A DNA stretch of 64,000 bases from positions 61,001 through 125,000 of the forward strand of contig JAPWFG010000069.1 in the NCBI GenBank assembly GCA_028015205.1. Direction: 5' to 3'. The notes beneath the pieces are model-generated. The model was not told where the DNA came from. It did not search any database and saw nothing but the letters and a program-made list of their open reading frames with translations. Of the stretch, positions 1 through 10,315 are shown in pieces. The DNA comes from Mytilisepta virgata. Taxonomy: Eukaryota > Mollusca > Bivalvia > Mytilida > Mytilidae. The number at the start of each line of letters is the position of its first letter. The stretch's first letter is position 1. Both the position numbers and the translations under genes were made by a program.

Positions 1-476
1 AAAATTGAACACTGACTATTTACAAATAAAATATTAACGACAGTATAAACAATAAAACAAATATTAGACAAAACCTTACGAAACATTTTATAATATCACA
101 GACTTGAAAACTATCACAGAAACGCAACAAGAAAAATATAATCAATAAAATAACATCATTCAAAACATATAACAATTCTGGATCAGGACTATAACCAGGA
201 ATACAGCCAGACAGACTATATTCTCGAGTATAGTCCCACGTCCTTTAAATATTGTAATATACGGTTGCCAGCAACCTTTGTAAATAAATCTTTCATATTG
301 TTGACTGTATAGTATCGACTAATAATGTCGGATTTATCTACAGAGTCAATTAAAAGATGTTTAATACTATGTCGACATTGGCACGAAATACACTCAGGAG
401 GCGGCTCATTCTCTAAAATAAAAGAATGAATCGTCCTGGTGTGGCCAATGCGACATCTAGTTAAAACAACTTGGTC

Positions 477-1110
477 TCAAACATTCTTGCAAACAGTTGG
501 CTCTATAAAATGTAATTTATTGTCTGTAAGCAGATCCCACTGGGACTGCCCCAGACGTAAAACATATTTGTATATTAAAGGTTTAAAATGAGAGTATGGC
601 ACTAACATATTAGTTATGGGGTCTTCTAAAGCATCCTTCGCTATTCTATCGACGACTGTGTTTCCCTTAATACCAATATGACTTGGTATCCAGACAAAAA
701 TGATTTCTTTGCCCATTTGGACAAGTCTTTTATAAAATTCAATAATATGGGCAATTAATGGATTTTTATATTTCTGACCTTCGATAGCCAATAAACATGA
801 AAGTGAATCTGAACAAATAAAAAATTTAAGTTTTTCAGATGTTCTTGCAAACTTTAAAGCAAGAATTATAGCTCTGGCTTCAGCAGTAAAAATGAAACTG
901 GAGGGTGGAAGACGGAGAGTTGCTGCTTGCTGTCCAAAGACAACAGCGGCAGCCACTTTATCCCCGTCCTTGGACCCATCAGTATAAATAGAGTCATGAA
1001 ATTCAAACTTTGATTTTATTTCAGCAAAGTGTTGCTGAATAAGAATAGGGTTTGTTTCGGACTTTTGATGTTTTCTAAGGTCAAAAATAAACATAGGTTT
1101 GGGTACAAGC
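477..1110 (-). pseudogene. LINE RNase H domain (copy 1)
   Basis: The minus-strand frame holds the four RNase H acidic positions in order: the D of YTDGSKDG, the E of TAEARAIILAL, the D of CSDSLSCL, and the His/Asp stretch WIPSHIGIKGN...VDRIAK. In the LINE life cycle RNase H removes RNA from the RNA-DNA hybrid. It belongs to the same polyprotein as the RT upstream but is now in another frame. An older relative at 4841-5260 keeps the linking peptide in frame, which places a small deletion near 1170 as the cause. Confidence 0.85.
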
Positions 1111-1169
1111 CAAGGTGGTGATTGAGGTATATTAATGGGGGCAATTTCATCAAGGTTGATGTTAGAACC

Positions 1170-2633
1170 CGTGGTTTCATCCGGATACCGAATGGAGGAA
1201 TTTTATTTTCATGTTGTTCAAATATATCCTCATAGAGCGGATTGAAAACACAGTCGTAGGCAGGATTTGAAGGATATGCTTTTAGCTTCGTTACGTATTG
1301 TAAACCAAGTTTTACCCGACGATTATAAAGAGACGGCTCGTTCGCCTCTACATATAAACTCTCCACAGGAGACGTTCTGAACGTCCCCAAGGGCAAACGA
1401 AGACCTTGGTGGTGAACAGTATCTAAAATTTTTATATAGGATTTGCGAGCAGATCCATATATAATGGAACCATAATCAAGTTTAGATCGTACAATTGATC
1501 GATATAGATTTAACAAAATGTTTTTGTCAGCACCCCAGTCAGTGCTGGAAACAACTTTTAAAATATCCAATGCCTTCAAGCATTTAGATATGGGGTAGAA
1601 AGGTAAGTTTATTGTCAAATAGAATACCAAGAAATTTGGTTTCTTTGACGACCTTAATGGGAGAATTATAAATTTTAAGTTCGGGGTCTAAATGTAGTTT
1701 TCGTTTATTACAAAAATGCATACACACTGTTTTGGAGTTGGAAAATTTAAAACCATTTTCCATAGCCCATTTTTCAATTTTATTCAAAGATAATTGTAGT
1801 TGTCTTTCTATGTTGTTCATATTTTTACCTCTATAGCATATAAGAAAATCATCAACATAAAGCGAGCCTTCAACATTCGTTTGTAATGTTTTAGCCAAAC
1901 TATTTATTTTAATACTGAATAGAGTAACAGAGAGGATACTTCCCTGAGGGACACCCATCTCTTGTTCAAAAGGTTCAGACATAGTAGTATTAACCTTGAC
2001 TTTAAACTGTCTGTCTGACAAAAAGTTATCAATAAATGAGGGTAATCTACCTTTCAACTCCATATCATTTAAATCTTTTAAAATTCCATATTTCCAGGTG
2101 GTGTCGTATGCTTTTTCAAGGTCGAAAAACACCGACACCACATGTTCACCTTTAGCAAACCCGTTGCGTATGAAAGACTCGAAGCGAACAAGATGATCCA
2201 ACGTGCTTCTGCCCTGCCGGAATCCACACTGTATATTGGACAGGAGACCATTGGTCTGAAGGAACCAGACAAGGCGGTCGTTGATCATCCGCTCCATTGT
2301 CTTGCATACGCAGCTTGTGAGGGCAATTGGCCGATAATTCGACGATTCAAAATGATCTTTCCCAGGTTTGGGAATAGGGATAACTGTAGCTTGCTTCCAG
2401 ATGGAAGGCAAGTTACCAGATACCCATACTTTATTGAGGAGATCCAAAAGAGTTTCTAAAGAGGTATCTGGAAGGTGTTTCAGAAGTTTATATGTTGTAG
2501 TCTTCTGAATTATTTGATCGAAAGTTGAGTTTAGTTTTTTCGGTTCGGTTTTTAATACGTTGAAATTCCTGAGAGTAATTTTGAGAAGAAGAATTTTTAG
2601 AGAAAGTTTCACCAAGTTTTTGAGAGATCTCAT
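1170..2633 (-). pseudogene. LINE reverse transcriptase (copy 1, frameshifted)
   Basis: Motifs in order on the minus strand are a palm start VIPIPKPGKD, NYRPIALTSC, GFRQGRSTLDHLV, FFDLEKAYDTTW, MGVPQGSILSVTLF and the catalytic LYVDD box near 1848-1862, followed by the thumb region. Two open pieces (2633-1584 and 1630-1016) are separated by a 14-bp deletion relative to the copy at 60433-62058. This enzyme would copy LINE RNA at the nicked target site. It cannot make a full protein here. Confidence 0.88.
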
Positions 2634-3505
2634 TTTCTGATGTTAAAAGTGTCTGGCCATCTTTTAGATGATAAAGATTGGCTTTCCTGTTTTTACCGTC
2701 AACTTTTTGTATAAAGTTCTTTTGTTTGAATGTTCTGCGTGCTTTTGCACGGAATATACGGATGTTACTTAAATTATCTTGGGTTGGGTGCATATTGAAT
2801 CGTCGTTCGGCCTTCTTCCTATTTTTCTTCGCCTCCTCACATTCATCGTCAAACCATGGTTTGCTAGGTTGTTTTGGATTTGTCGAGGTTTTAGGAATGG
2901 TTCTCTCAGCTATCGATACTAAAAGGACTGGATCACTAACATTGTAGAAAAGCTCATTTGTAAGTTCGTCCCGACTGAGCTGCTCAAACAAAGGCCAGTT
3001 TGCCTTATCAAATTTCCAGCGAGGAGCTCTCTCAGATGACGAGGGAAACAAATTTTCCAAAATAATTGGAAAGTGATCACTTCCGCAAAGATCATCATGT
3101 ACCCGCCATGAGTAATCAAGCAAAACAGAAGGGTCACAAATAGTTAAATCGATAGCCGTGTAAGAACCATTTCCCGGATGAAGGTAAGTATCTGTCCCAT
3201 CATTAAATATACACAATCCTTCCTGGGTTAAAATATCTTCAATTTTTTTGCCTTTATCATTTACTGAGTTACTACCCCAAATTGGATTATGAGCATTGAA
3301 ATCACCCATAATTAAAAATGGGGCTGGTAATTGATCTATTAAATGTCTAAGCTGACACATTTCTAAATTTGTATAGGGAGGAATATAAATAGAGCATAGC
3401 GTGATAGTTTTATCAAGAGAAAGACGTACAGCGACTGCTTGAAGATCTGTATTTAATGTTATTCTACTGTGAATAATGTTATTTTTAACTAGGATCGAGG
3501 AGCCG
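2488..3505 (-). pseudogene. LINE apurinic-type endonuclease domain, N-terminus lost (copy 1)
   Basis: The minus-strand frame shows exonuclease-endonuclease-phosphatase motifs: MGDFNAHNPIWGS (catalytic Asp/Asn region), TAIDLTICDPS and GSDHFPI (catalytic SDH). The domain normally cuts the target DNA for target-primed reverse transcription. The first part, with the catalytic Glu, is missing because an internal deletion joins it to ORF1 near 3520. The frame ends at 2488 while the RT runs in another frame, so ORF2 is broken here too. The copy at 61916-62930 has the same breaks. Confidence 0.85.
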
Positions 3506-3758
3506 CCCGCAGCTCTTTCGTCCTTTGCATTTTAGAAACTTTTTGAACGGTGCCTGCACAACCTTGTATTGACTTTTGAAGAACGAAAGGTGAAATTTTG
3601 GTTAGTGGTTTTTCCGGATGTAAACTTGTCAACACTAAATATTTTGCAAATGTATCTGATGAAGTATTTGGAGGTTTAGTGGTGTGTTCCTCGTCATCTC
3701 TGGATTCTAATTTCCGTTTAGAACATGTTGGTGTTTGGGGGTTTTGTAGAGAAGCCAT
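3489..3758 (-). pseudogene. LINE ORF1 (gag-like) N-terminal remnant fused into endonuclease
   Basis: An 89-codon minus-strand frame starts MASLQNPQTPTC and contains KYLVLTSLHPEKPLTKISPF, which resembles the start of the RNA-binding ORF1 domain of I/Jockey-type LINEs (inference). After VQKVSKMQRT the sequence switches to the middle of the endonuclease (ELRAA). An internal deletion therefore removed most of ORF1 and the front of ORF2. The sister copy (62914-63183) has the same deletion point. Confidence 0.6.
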
Positions 3759-4829
3759 GGTAATTTATATTGTTTCATTGCCCTTATTCCCCGCCCGCCT
3801 CGGAGCAGCACCAATACGATGTATACATGCCGCATTTGCGACAGGCACTAGGGCTACAAGGGCAAGATACTCGCATAGAGTACTTTTATATAGACACAAG
3901 CTTCGTGCCGGGGGTTACCCGACGAAACAACTGTCCAAAGTGGCGTCTACACGATTGACCCATAAGCCACCCCTTCTTGAACTCAACCTACATAAATGGT
4001 ACTATTGTTGTACATTTTGGAAACAGTTCAAGTTCAAGGGTTTGGCGTGACCAGCCGATTGATCAGGACCGGGCCCATCCGACCGCCCGTTTAAGATAAA
4101 GTAAGGGCCAAAGTGGCGTGTTTCAGCCACCAGGATCCCGTTCTCTATCCTTACGGGTATCCACACACGGCAAACATCAATCTCATACGATACCTGCACA
4201 CCACCCTAACCCGACCCATGGTATCAAGGTGTCATAAAAGGTTCATATGGGTCTCTTCAAACAACCACGAGAAAACAGCAGAGGGCTAGACATGACCAGA
4301 CCGGGGCAATCCAGCCAATTTTTGAGCTGCTTGTTCAAATATGTCAGAAATTGTGAAACCAAAAATTGTGACCAAGACATTTTAAACAGTTGATTCAAAT
4401 GACAGGTATAATTTAGAATTGAATATTAAGAAAATAATAAAACAAAAATAATGGACATAAATAAAGATCCAATTCAAAAGTAAAGAAATTTTGAGCTTGT
4501 TAAAGTTTGTGACCCATTAGCCAACACCAATCCCGCCAAACAGCAATTTGGAATTCGATTAATCAATTTGGGGAGAAAAAAAATATATATACGCGTTACA
4601 AAAAGGGACTGATGTGACCAGCCGATTGACCGAATCGGGTGCATCCGGCCTCCCGTCTAGGAAAAGATTGTGCCCCAGATGATGATCGGAACCGTTTTTC
4701 CGGCCATCCAGGAACACTCCCTTTTATCGACACTGGTTTGCGACACACGGCAAACATGTCGCCTCTTTAGGGGCCTCTTACGCCAAGCTGTGGGCCTATT
4801 CTATTGTGTCCCCGGGATCCACACGGGGC
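3759..4829 (-). promoter_or_regulatory. LINE 5' leader with two diverged promoter-like monomers
   Basis: The motif gaccagccgattga recurs at about 4047 and 4617, each time followed by a GC-richer stretch (ccgaccgcccgt / ccggcctcccgt) and acacacggcaaacat. This gives a monomer of about 565 bp, repeated once and cut at the 5' end. LINE leaders made of tandem monomers often carry the internal promoter; that role is inferred. The sister copy keeps only the inner edge of this leader, up to 63487. Confidence 0.5.
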
Positions 4830-6050
4830 TATACTTTTGACTTTCTATAGCCAATAAACATGAAAAAGAATCGGAACAAATTAGAAAGTTTTGTTTTATC
4901 AGAAGATCTAACGAATTTCAAGGCAAGAATAATAGCTCTTGCTTCAGCTGTAAATATAGAACTGGAAGGTGGAAGACGAAGAGTCGCTGCCCGTTGTCCA
5001 TAAACAGCAGCAGCAGCAGCGACTTTATCTCCGTCTTTTGATCCATCAGTATACCAGTAAATGGTATCAAACCCTTGAAAATGTGATTTAATTTCAGCAA
5101 ACTGTTGCTGAATTTCAATCAGATTTGTTTCCGACTTTTTATGTTTTCTGATGTCAAAAATGAATTTGGGTTTTGGTACAAGCCAAGGTGGCGATTGCGG
5201 TACATCAATAAGAGCTATGTCATCAAGATTGATGTTACAACCAAAAATATGTGGTTTCACGCGAATACCAAATGGAGGAATTTTATTTTCATGTTGTTCA
5301 AATATATCCTCATAGAGCGGATTGAAAACACAGTCGTAGACAGGATTTGAAAGATATGCTTTTAGCTTGGTTACGTATTGTAAACCAGTTTTATCCTACG
5401 GTTATAAAGAGACGGATCGTTCGCCTCTACATATAAACTCTCCACAGGAGATGTTCTGAACGCCACAAAGGCCAAACGTAGGCCTTGGTGGTGAACAGTG
5501 TCTAAAATTTTTTATATAGGATTTGCGAGCAGATCCATATATAATGGAACCATAATCAAGTGTAGATCGTAAATATCCTCATAGAGCGGATTGAAAACAC
5601 AGTCGTAGACAGGATTTGAAGGATATGCTTTTAGCTTGGTTACGTATTGTAAACCAAGTTTTATCCTACGGTTATAGAGGCGGATCGTTCGCCTCTACAT
5701 ATAAACTCTCCATAGGAAATGTTCTGAACGCCCCCAAGGCCAAACGAAGGCCTTGGTGGTGAACAGTATATAGGATTTGCGAGCAGATCAATATATAATG
5801 GAACCATAATCAAGTTTAGATCGTACAAGTGATCGATATAGATTTAACAAAATGTTTTTGTCAGCACCCCAGTCAGTGCTGGAAACAACTTTTAAAATAT
5901 CCAATGCGTTCAAGCATTTTGATATGGGGCAGAAAGGTTTATTGTCAAAGACTTACGTCTCTTTTGTTTGAATGTTCTGCGTGCTTTTGCGCGGAATATA
6001 CGGATGTTACTTAAATTACCTTGGGTTGGATGCATATTAAAACGTCGATA
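4830..6050 (-). mobile_element. Older LINE fragment: RNase H, duplicated RT tail, endonuclease linker
   Basis: This diverged relative of the neighbouring LINE was split by its insertion. Minus-strand pieces are RNase H with linker (5260-4841, YTDGSKDG present), RT C-terminus (about 5560-5260), a second copy of the same RT tail (5950-5573, offset about 271 bp) and a short endonuclease-RT linker (6050-5955, peptide NLSNIRIFRAKARRTFKQK). The RT core is deleted. The 3' half of the same old element is seen in the other nest at 58456-59333. At 6050 it abuts LTR-unit sequence starting gaaattacagaatac. Confidence 0.8.
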
Positions 6051-7727
6051 TGAAATTACAGAATACATTAAACATGTTGAATTTTCGATCAGCACTAAAC
6101 ATACGTCTTGTAGAGGATCATACAACACACATGCTTGCTGAGTTGGTACCATTTGACCTTCTGGTCTCAGAGAAGATGAAAATGTAAATGTGGACGGACG
6201 ACAGACGATTAATCTGTGGGTCAGATGTGTTAAAATGCGTCAAGTTTATTGTTTTGAAAAATAGCTCGATACAACCTTTCTTTTTGAATGGGTTACATTT
6301 TAGGTTTTATTATGTAGTTACTTACACATTACAGGTATCTACTGGAGCAAAACAAAATACAGGAAGAAGAGGAGTGGGAAATAGATGAAGGAGTATTCCG
6401 AGGTGCCGTCATGTCGCCCACCACAACGTACGCACGACTCAAGCGGAGAGACAAATATCGAAAATGGTGCCCGGCGTGCATGAGAAGCTGTGGCCAACAT
6501 TAGGTGAGTAACACTTTGCAGAAATTTTTATGTAAAATAATATGTTACATTTAAGCAATTTAAGAGTTCCAATAAAAATAAATTAAAGAAATCCCAATAG
6601 AGTAACAAAAAGGATATGGGAAAATAGAATAGGACCAGTTAACAAACTCAATCAACAAGATACCAAATTACAAACTCAATCAACAAGATACCAAATTCAA
6701 ACAGGACAATCAAAAATATTTGAATAAGGACCATAAAAAACCAAGATAGACTCAAATGGTCGAAAAGAATGATACCTCTCGACACAAAGCAGAAAAGAAG
6801 ATAGAATATGTTGAATTAGTTTTCAGTACGTACTAATACATTGTACACATGTTCAATGTACGACTAATTACTTGTCCATGCATTGACTTTTTTCCGTCAT
6901 ATCAAATTCTTTCCGTGCTTAGCATCAGACTATTTTAATACTTGTTTGAACCTGTACGTGTATGGGTTCAACTTAATCTATGATTTGAGGGCACGTACAT
7001 TTTTTCATTCTCACAGTTTTGCGCTGCGAGCAAGTACACTGTAGGTAACAAGTGCATAGTTTCTATAATATTCGAGTTCTTGGAACATATATTCCTGAAA
7101 TTTCCTACTATTTGTAGATAAGTGCTTAAAACAGTCGCACTAATTTTTATCTTACAAACCGACGATTTTTTCTTTTATATCCTGTAAAAGTAAAATATCA
7201 CGTTATTCTAAAATACTTAACCGAGATGTGTAACACAATTTCTATTTCAGGTTATGTACGGGAATCCATTCACAAAAGTTCAAAGAAAGTGCAAATGAAC
7301 CAATCTCCGTCGCAGAGGAAGACATTAAAGACAACACAGTGTTCTATACATAATATACAATTTCATGCCTGGATTTTCTATAATTTGAGTGCCATTTTTT
7401 GTGGTGCCCGGGTGCTCTGCCGAGGGAATGTTCTTTGTAAGCCAAACTCTTTCAATTTCAACCGGCTTCGAGATCTCACGAGGTGGAATTTTCTCTCTTT
7501 CCGTGTCATCATGTCAGTTTTCTAGTCAGCATGTTCTGTAAATGTTTGTCCTTTTTGATGATAAATTTTTGGGAAACTCAGAACTTGGCTGGCTGAGGTT
7601 CTGAGTAGGACTAGGGACAGGCTTTGTACCTGTTTTTAAGGTTAATTAAGGGCTTGATACGTACCGATAAGATTTAAGATTTCTACATAGTTAACATTCC
7701 TTGTAACACCATCCTTTTTGAAATACA
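6051..7727 (+). mobile_element. LTR-retroelement array, unit A (internal part, no LTR)
   Basis: This is homologous to 55223-56830 of the intact unit D. It contains the exon-like block 6335-6503 (after ttacacattacag, before gtgagtaac), an intron-like stretch, the exon-like block from 7251 (after tctatttcag) and the 3' region with aacattccttgtaacacc. It then joins unit B at gaaatacag, so the LTR and leader between A and B are deleted. Start and end are junctions, not element ends. Confidence 0.75.
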
Positions 7728-9071
7728 GAAAGAAGATGAGTGGGAAATAGATGGAGTATTCCGAGGTGCCATCATGCCGCCCACCACAACTTACGCACGA
7801 CTCAAGCGGAGAGACAAATATCGAAAATAGTTCCCTGCGTGCATGGGAAGCTGTGGCCAACATAAGGTTAGTAACACTTTGCCGACATTTCCATGTAAAA
7901 TAATATGTTACATTCAAGCAATTTAAGAGTTCCAATAAAAAAAAAAAAAAATTAAAGAAATCCTAATGGGGTAACAAAAACGGTATGGGAAAATAAAATA
8001 TGACCAGTTAACAAACTCAATCAACAAGATACAAAATTCAAACACGACAATCAAAAATATTTTAATATGGACCATAAAAAACCAAGGTAGACTCAAATGG
8101 TCGAAAAGAATAATACCTCTCGACACGAAGCACAAAAAAGATAGAATATGTTGAATTAGTTTTCAGTACGTATTAATACATTGTACACTTGTGCAATGTA
8201 CGACTGTAATTACTTGTCCATGCATTGACTTTTTTCCGTCATATTAAATTCTTTCCATGCTTAGCAATCAGTTCTTCATCAGATAATTTTAATACTTGTT
8301 TGAACCTGTACGTGTATGGGTTTGACTTAATCTATGATTTGAGGGCACGTACATTTTTTCATTCTCAGTTTTGCGCTGCGAGCAAATACACTGTAGCTAA
8401 CAAGTGCATAGTTTATATAATATTGGAATTCTTGGAACATATATTCCTAAAATTTCCTACTATTTGTAGATGAGTGCTTAAAACAGTTGCACTAATTTTT
8501 ATCTTACAAACCGACTAATTTTTTTTTTATATCCTGTAAAAGTAAAATATCATGTTATTCTAAAATACTTACCCGACATGTGTAACAAAATTTCTATTCC
8601 AGGTTATGTACAGGAATCCATTCACAAAAGTTCAAAGAAAGTGCAAATGAACCAATCTCCGTCGCAGAGGAAGACGTTAAAGACAACACAGTGTTCTATA
8701 CAATTTCATGCCGGGATTTTCTAGAATTTGAGTGCCCTTTTTTGTGGTGCCCCGGTGCTTTGCCGGGGGAATGTTCTTTGTAAGCCAAACTCTTTCAATT
8801 TCAACCGGCCTCGAGATCTCAGGAGGTGAAATTTTCTCTTTCCGTGTCATCATGTCAGTTTTCTAGTCCAGCATGTTCTATAAATGTTTGTCCTTTTTGA
8901 TGATAAATGTTAGGGAAACTCATAATTTGGCTGGCTGAGATTCTCAGTAGGACTAGGGACAGGCTTTGTACCTGTTTTTAAGGTTAATTAAGGACTTGAT
9001 ACGTACCGATAACTTTTAAGATTTCTACATAGTTAACATTCCTTGTAACACCCATCCTTTTTGAAATACAG
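7728..9071 (+). mobile_element. LTR-retroelement array, unit B (internal part, no LTR)
   Basis: This tandem copy of the 3' two thirds of the unit starts in the exon-like block (7728-7866, peptide EWEIDGVFRGA), has the second exon-like block from 8603 after ctattccag, and ends again at ctttttgaaatacag. The A/B and B/C junctions are the same, which points to unequal exchange between short units about 1.35 kb long. Confidence 0.72.
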
Positions 9072-9232
9072 GAAGAAGAGGAGTGGGAAATAGATGGAGT
9101 ATTCCGAGGTGCCGTCATGCCGCCCACCACAACTTACGCACGACTCAAGCGGAGAGACAAATATCGAAAATGATGCCCTGCGTGCATGGGAAGCTGTGGC
9201 CAACACAAGGTGAGTAACACTTTGCAGAAAGT
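9072..9232 (+). mobile_element. LTR-retroelement array, unit C, left part (host of the giant insertion)
   Basis: The exon-like block ends at cacaag|gtgagtaac, followed by actttgcagaaagt, where the unit stops abruptly. The missing continuation, gaaagttccatgtaaaataatg, begins at 51475. Uninterrupted units (6504 onward and 55669 onward) show the two halves belong together. GAAAGT at 9227-9232 is repeated at 51475-51480. Confidence 0.85.
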
Positions 9233-9690
9233 TACGATGGCCGATAGCAGCCGGCAGAAAATAAAAGTAAAAAAAAAATTTGCCCCTAAAAACTGCTGCA
9301 GCAAATTTAGAGGCAGAAAAGAAAAAAGAAAAAGAAAATTTGCCTCTAAAAACTGCTGCAGCAAATTTAGAGGCAGAAAATAAAAATAAAAAATAAAATT
9401 TTCCCCTAAAAACTGCTGCAGCAAATTTAGAGGCAGAAAATAAAAATAGGAAATAAAATTTGCCCCTAAAAACTGCTGCAGCATATTTAGAGGCAGAAAA
9501 TAAAAATAGAAAATAAAATTTGCCCCTAAAAACTGCTGCAGCATATTTAGAGGCAGAAAATAAAAATAGAAAATAAGATTTGCCCCTAAAAACTGCTGCA
9601 GCAAATTTAGAGGCAGAAAATAAAAATAAAAAATAAAATTTGCCCCTAAAAACTGCTGCAGCAAATTTAGAGGCAGAAAAATAGATTCTC
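9233..9690 (+). repeat. Left terminal inverted repeat with about seven 60-bp subterminal repeats
   Basis: After the terminal 35 bases, a 60-bp unit repeats: aaactgctgcagcaaattta, then gaggcagaaaataaaaata, then an A-rich spacer and tttgcccct. Each unit contains the 12-bp palindrome CTGCTGCAGCAG. The first three units match those of the right end (51474 inward) even in single-unit variants. Regular palindromes near a transposon end are plausible transposase binding sites (inference). Long minus-strand open frames here are a by-product of the 60-bp (20-codon) period. Confidence 0.85.
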
Positions 9691-10124
9691 CTCATATGAT
9701 TAATGACGAATGTCTTTCTTCTTTATGCTTCCCATAAATTTTTGCTTGTATGTGTACAGTTGAATTCCCACAGAGGGAATATGTAAAATTTGTAAAATTG
9801 TATATCAGCATTTCGCAAGAAGAAGTGAAAATGTAAGTATTATTTTATAATACGATGGCCGATACCGCACAACATAAAATACTTTGTAAAGACAAAAATT
9901 TGCGACACTTTAAACTGCAGTGGAAAAAAGGTATAAATCTCTGTCAACTTTGTAACTGAGATGTCTGGAAAAGAGATTAAGAGTCGTGAAACGAAACAGA
10001 ATGTTATCTACAATCATAAAAAACGCTCTAGGTCAACATCTTAGATAAAACCGTGTGTATTCTCATTCATTTTGACTGTTAAATTCCAGAGGAAGGAGGT
10101 GAAAATGTAAGTTTATTTTATTAC
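9691..10124. other. No recognisable gene; two short exon-like blocks
   Basis: The sequence just inside the left end (ctcctcatatgattaatg ... tctttatgcttccca) recurs beside the decayed array at 37911-38010. Two blocks with consensus splice borders, 9774-9832 (cccacag ... gaaaat|gtaagt) and 10090-10106 (ttccag ... gaaaat|gtaagt), could be untranslated leader exons. Both end in AT before the donor, as does the first HECT exon. Nothing else can be named. Confidence 0.35.
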
Positions 10125-10315
10125 ATTATCTTTTTGTATAAGATATTTTCAACAAATTCATTTAAAATCTTGTCTGTTCCAGGAGCCTTGTAATTTTTTA
10201 AATCCCTTATCCCATCTAATATTTCCTGTTCAGTGGTAACATCATAAACAGGATTGTCACATATTTCATTAATATCTATTTCAGTCTCACCCAAACAAGT
10301 TTTACCAATTATTTA
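10125..10315 (-). pseudogene. LINE reverse-transcriptase fragment (finger/palm start)
   Basis: The minus-strand translation gives EIDINEICDNPVYDVTTEQE, then ILDGIRDLKNYKAPGTDKI and LNEF. The 'I..LKN.KAPG.D.I.NE' box is the start of the RT domain in CR1/L2/Jockey-type LINEs. Only about 60 codons remain, with no downstream catalytic motifs. It is a dead relic inside the giant element. Confidence 0.75.

Larger units (their letters stand above)
1..4829 (-). mobile_element. I-like LINE (non-LTR retrotransposon), copy 1, 3' end cut by window edge
   Basis: Read on the minus strand, this holds a 5' leader with repeated monomers (about 4829-3760), a remnant of ORF1 (3758-3520), endonuclease, reverse transcriptase, RNase H and 3' UTR (476-1). 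An RNase H domain after the RT is typical of the I/Nimb/ingi group of LINEs. The right (5') edge is set by TATACTTTTGA at 4830-4840, which also occurs at the 3' edge of the sister copy (59323-59333); this is an 11-bp target-site duplication inside an older LINE. The element is dead: ORF1 is fused by deletion into the endonuclease, and the frame breaks between endonuclease and RT, within RT (14-bp deletion near 1592) and between RT and RNase H. Confidence 0.9.

Noticed and set aside
1996..2459. Plus-strand frames of 66 and 105 codons inside the LINE (repeated at 61424-61887)
   Set aside because: They are shadows of the minus-strand RT; the repetition only reflects the LINE duplication.
9233..9690. 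CRISPR-like array
   Set aside because: Repeats are 60-bp units without unique spacers, in a eukaryotic genome.
9033..9695. Minus-strand 220- and 176-codon frames with a 20-residue repeat (SASKFAAAVFRGK / LNLLQQFLG)
   Set aside because: They result from the 60-bp terminal repeats being a multiple of three; the same frames appear at every copy of the array.
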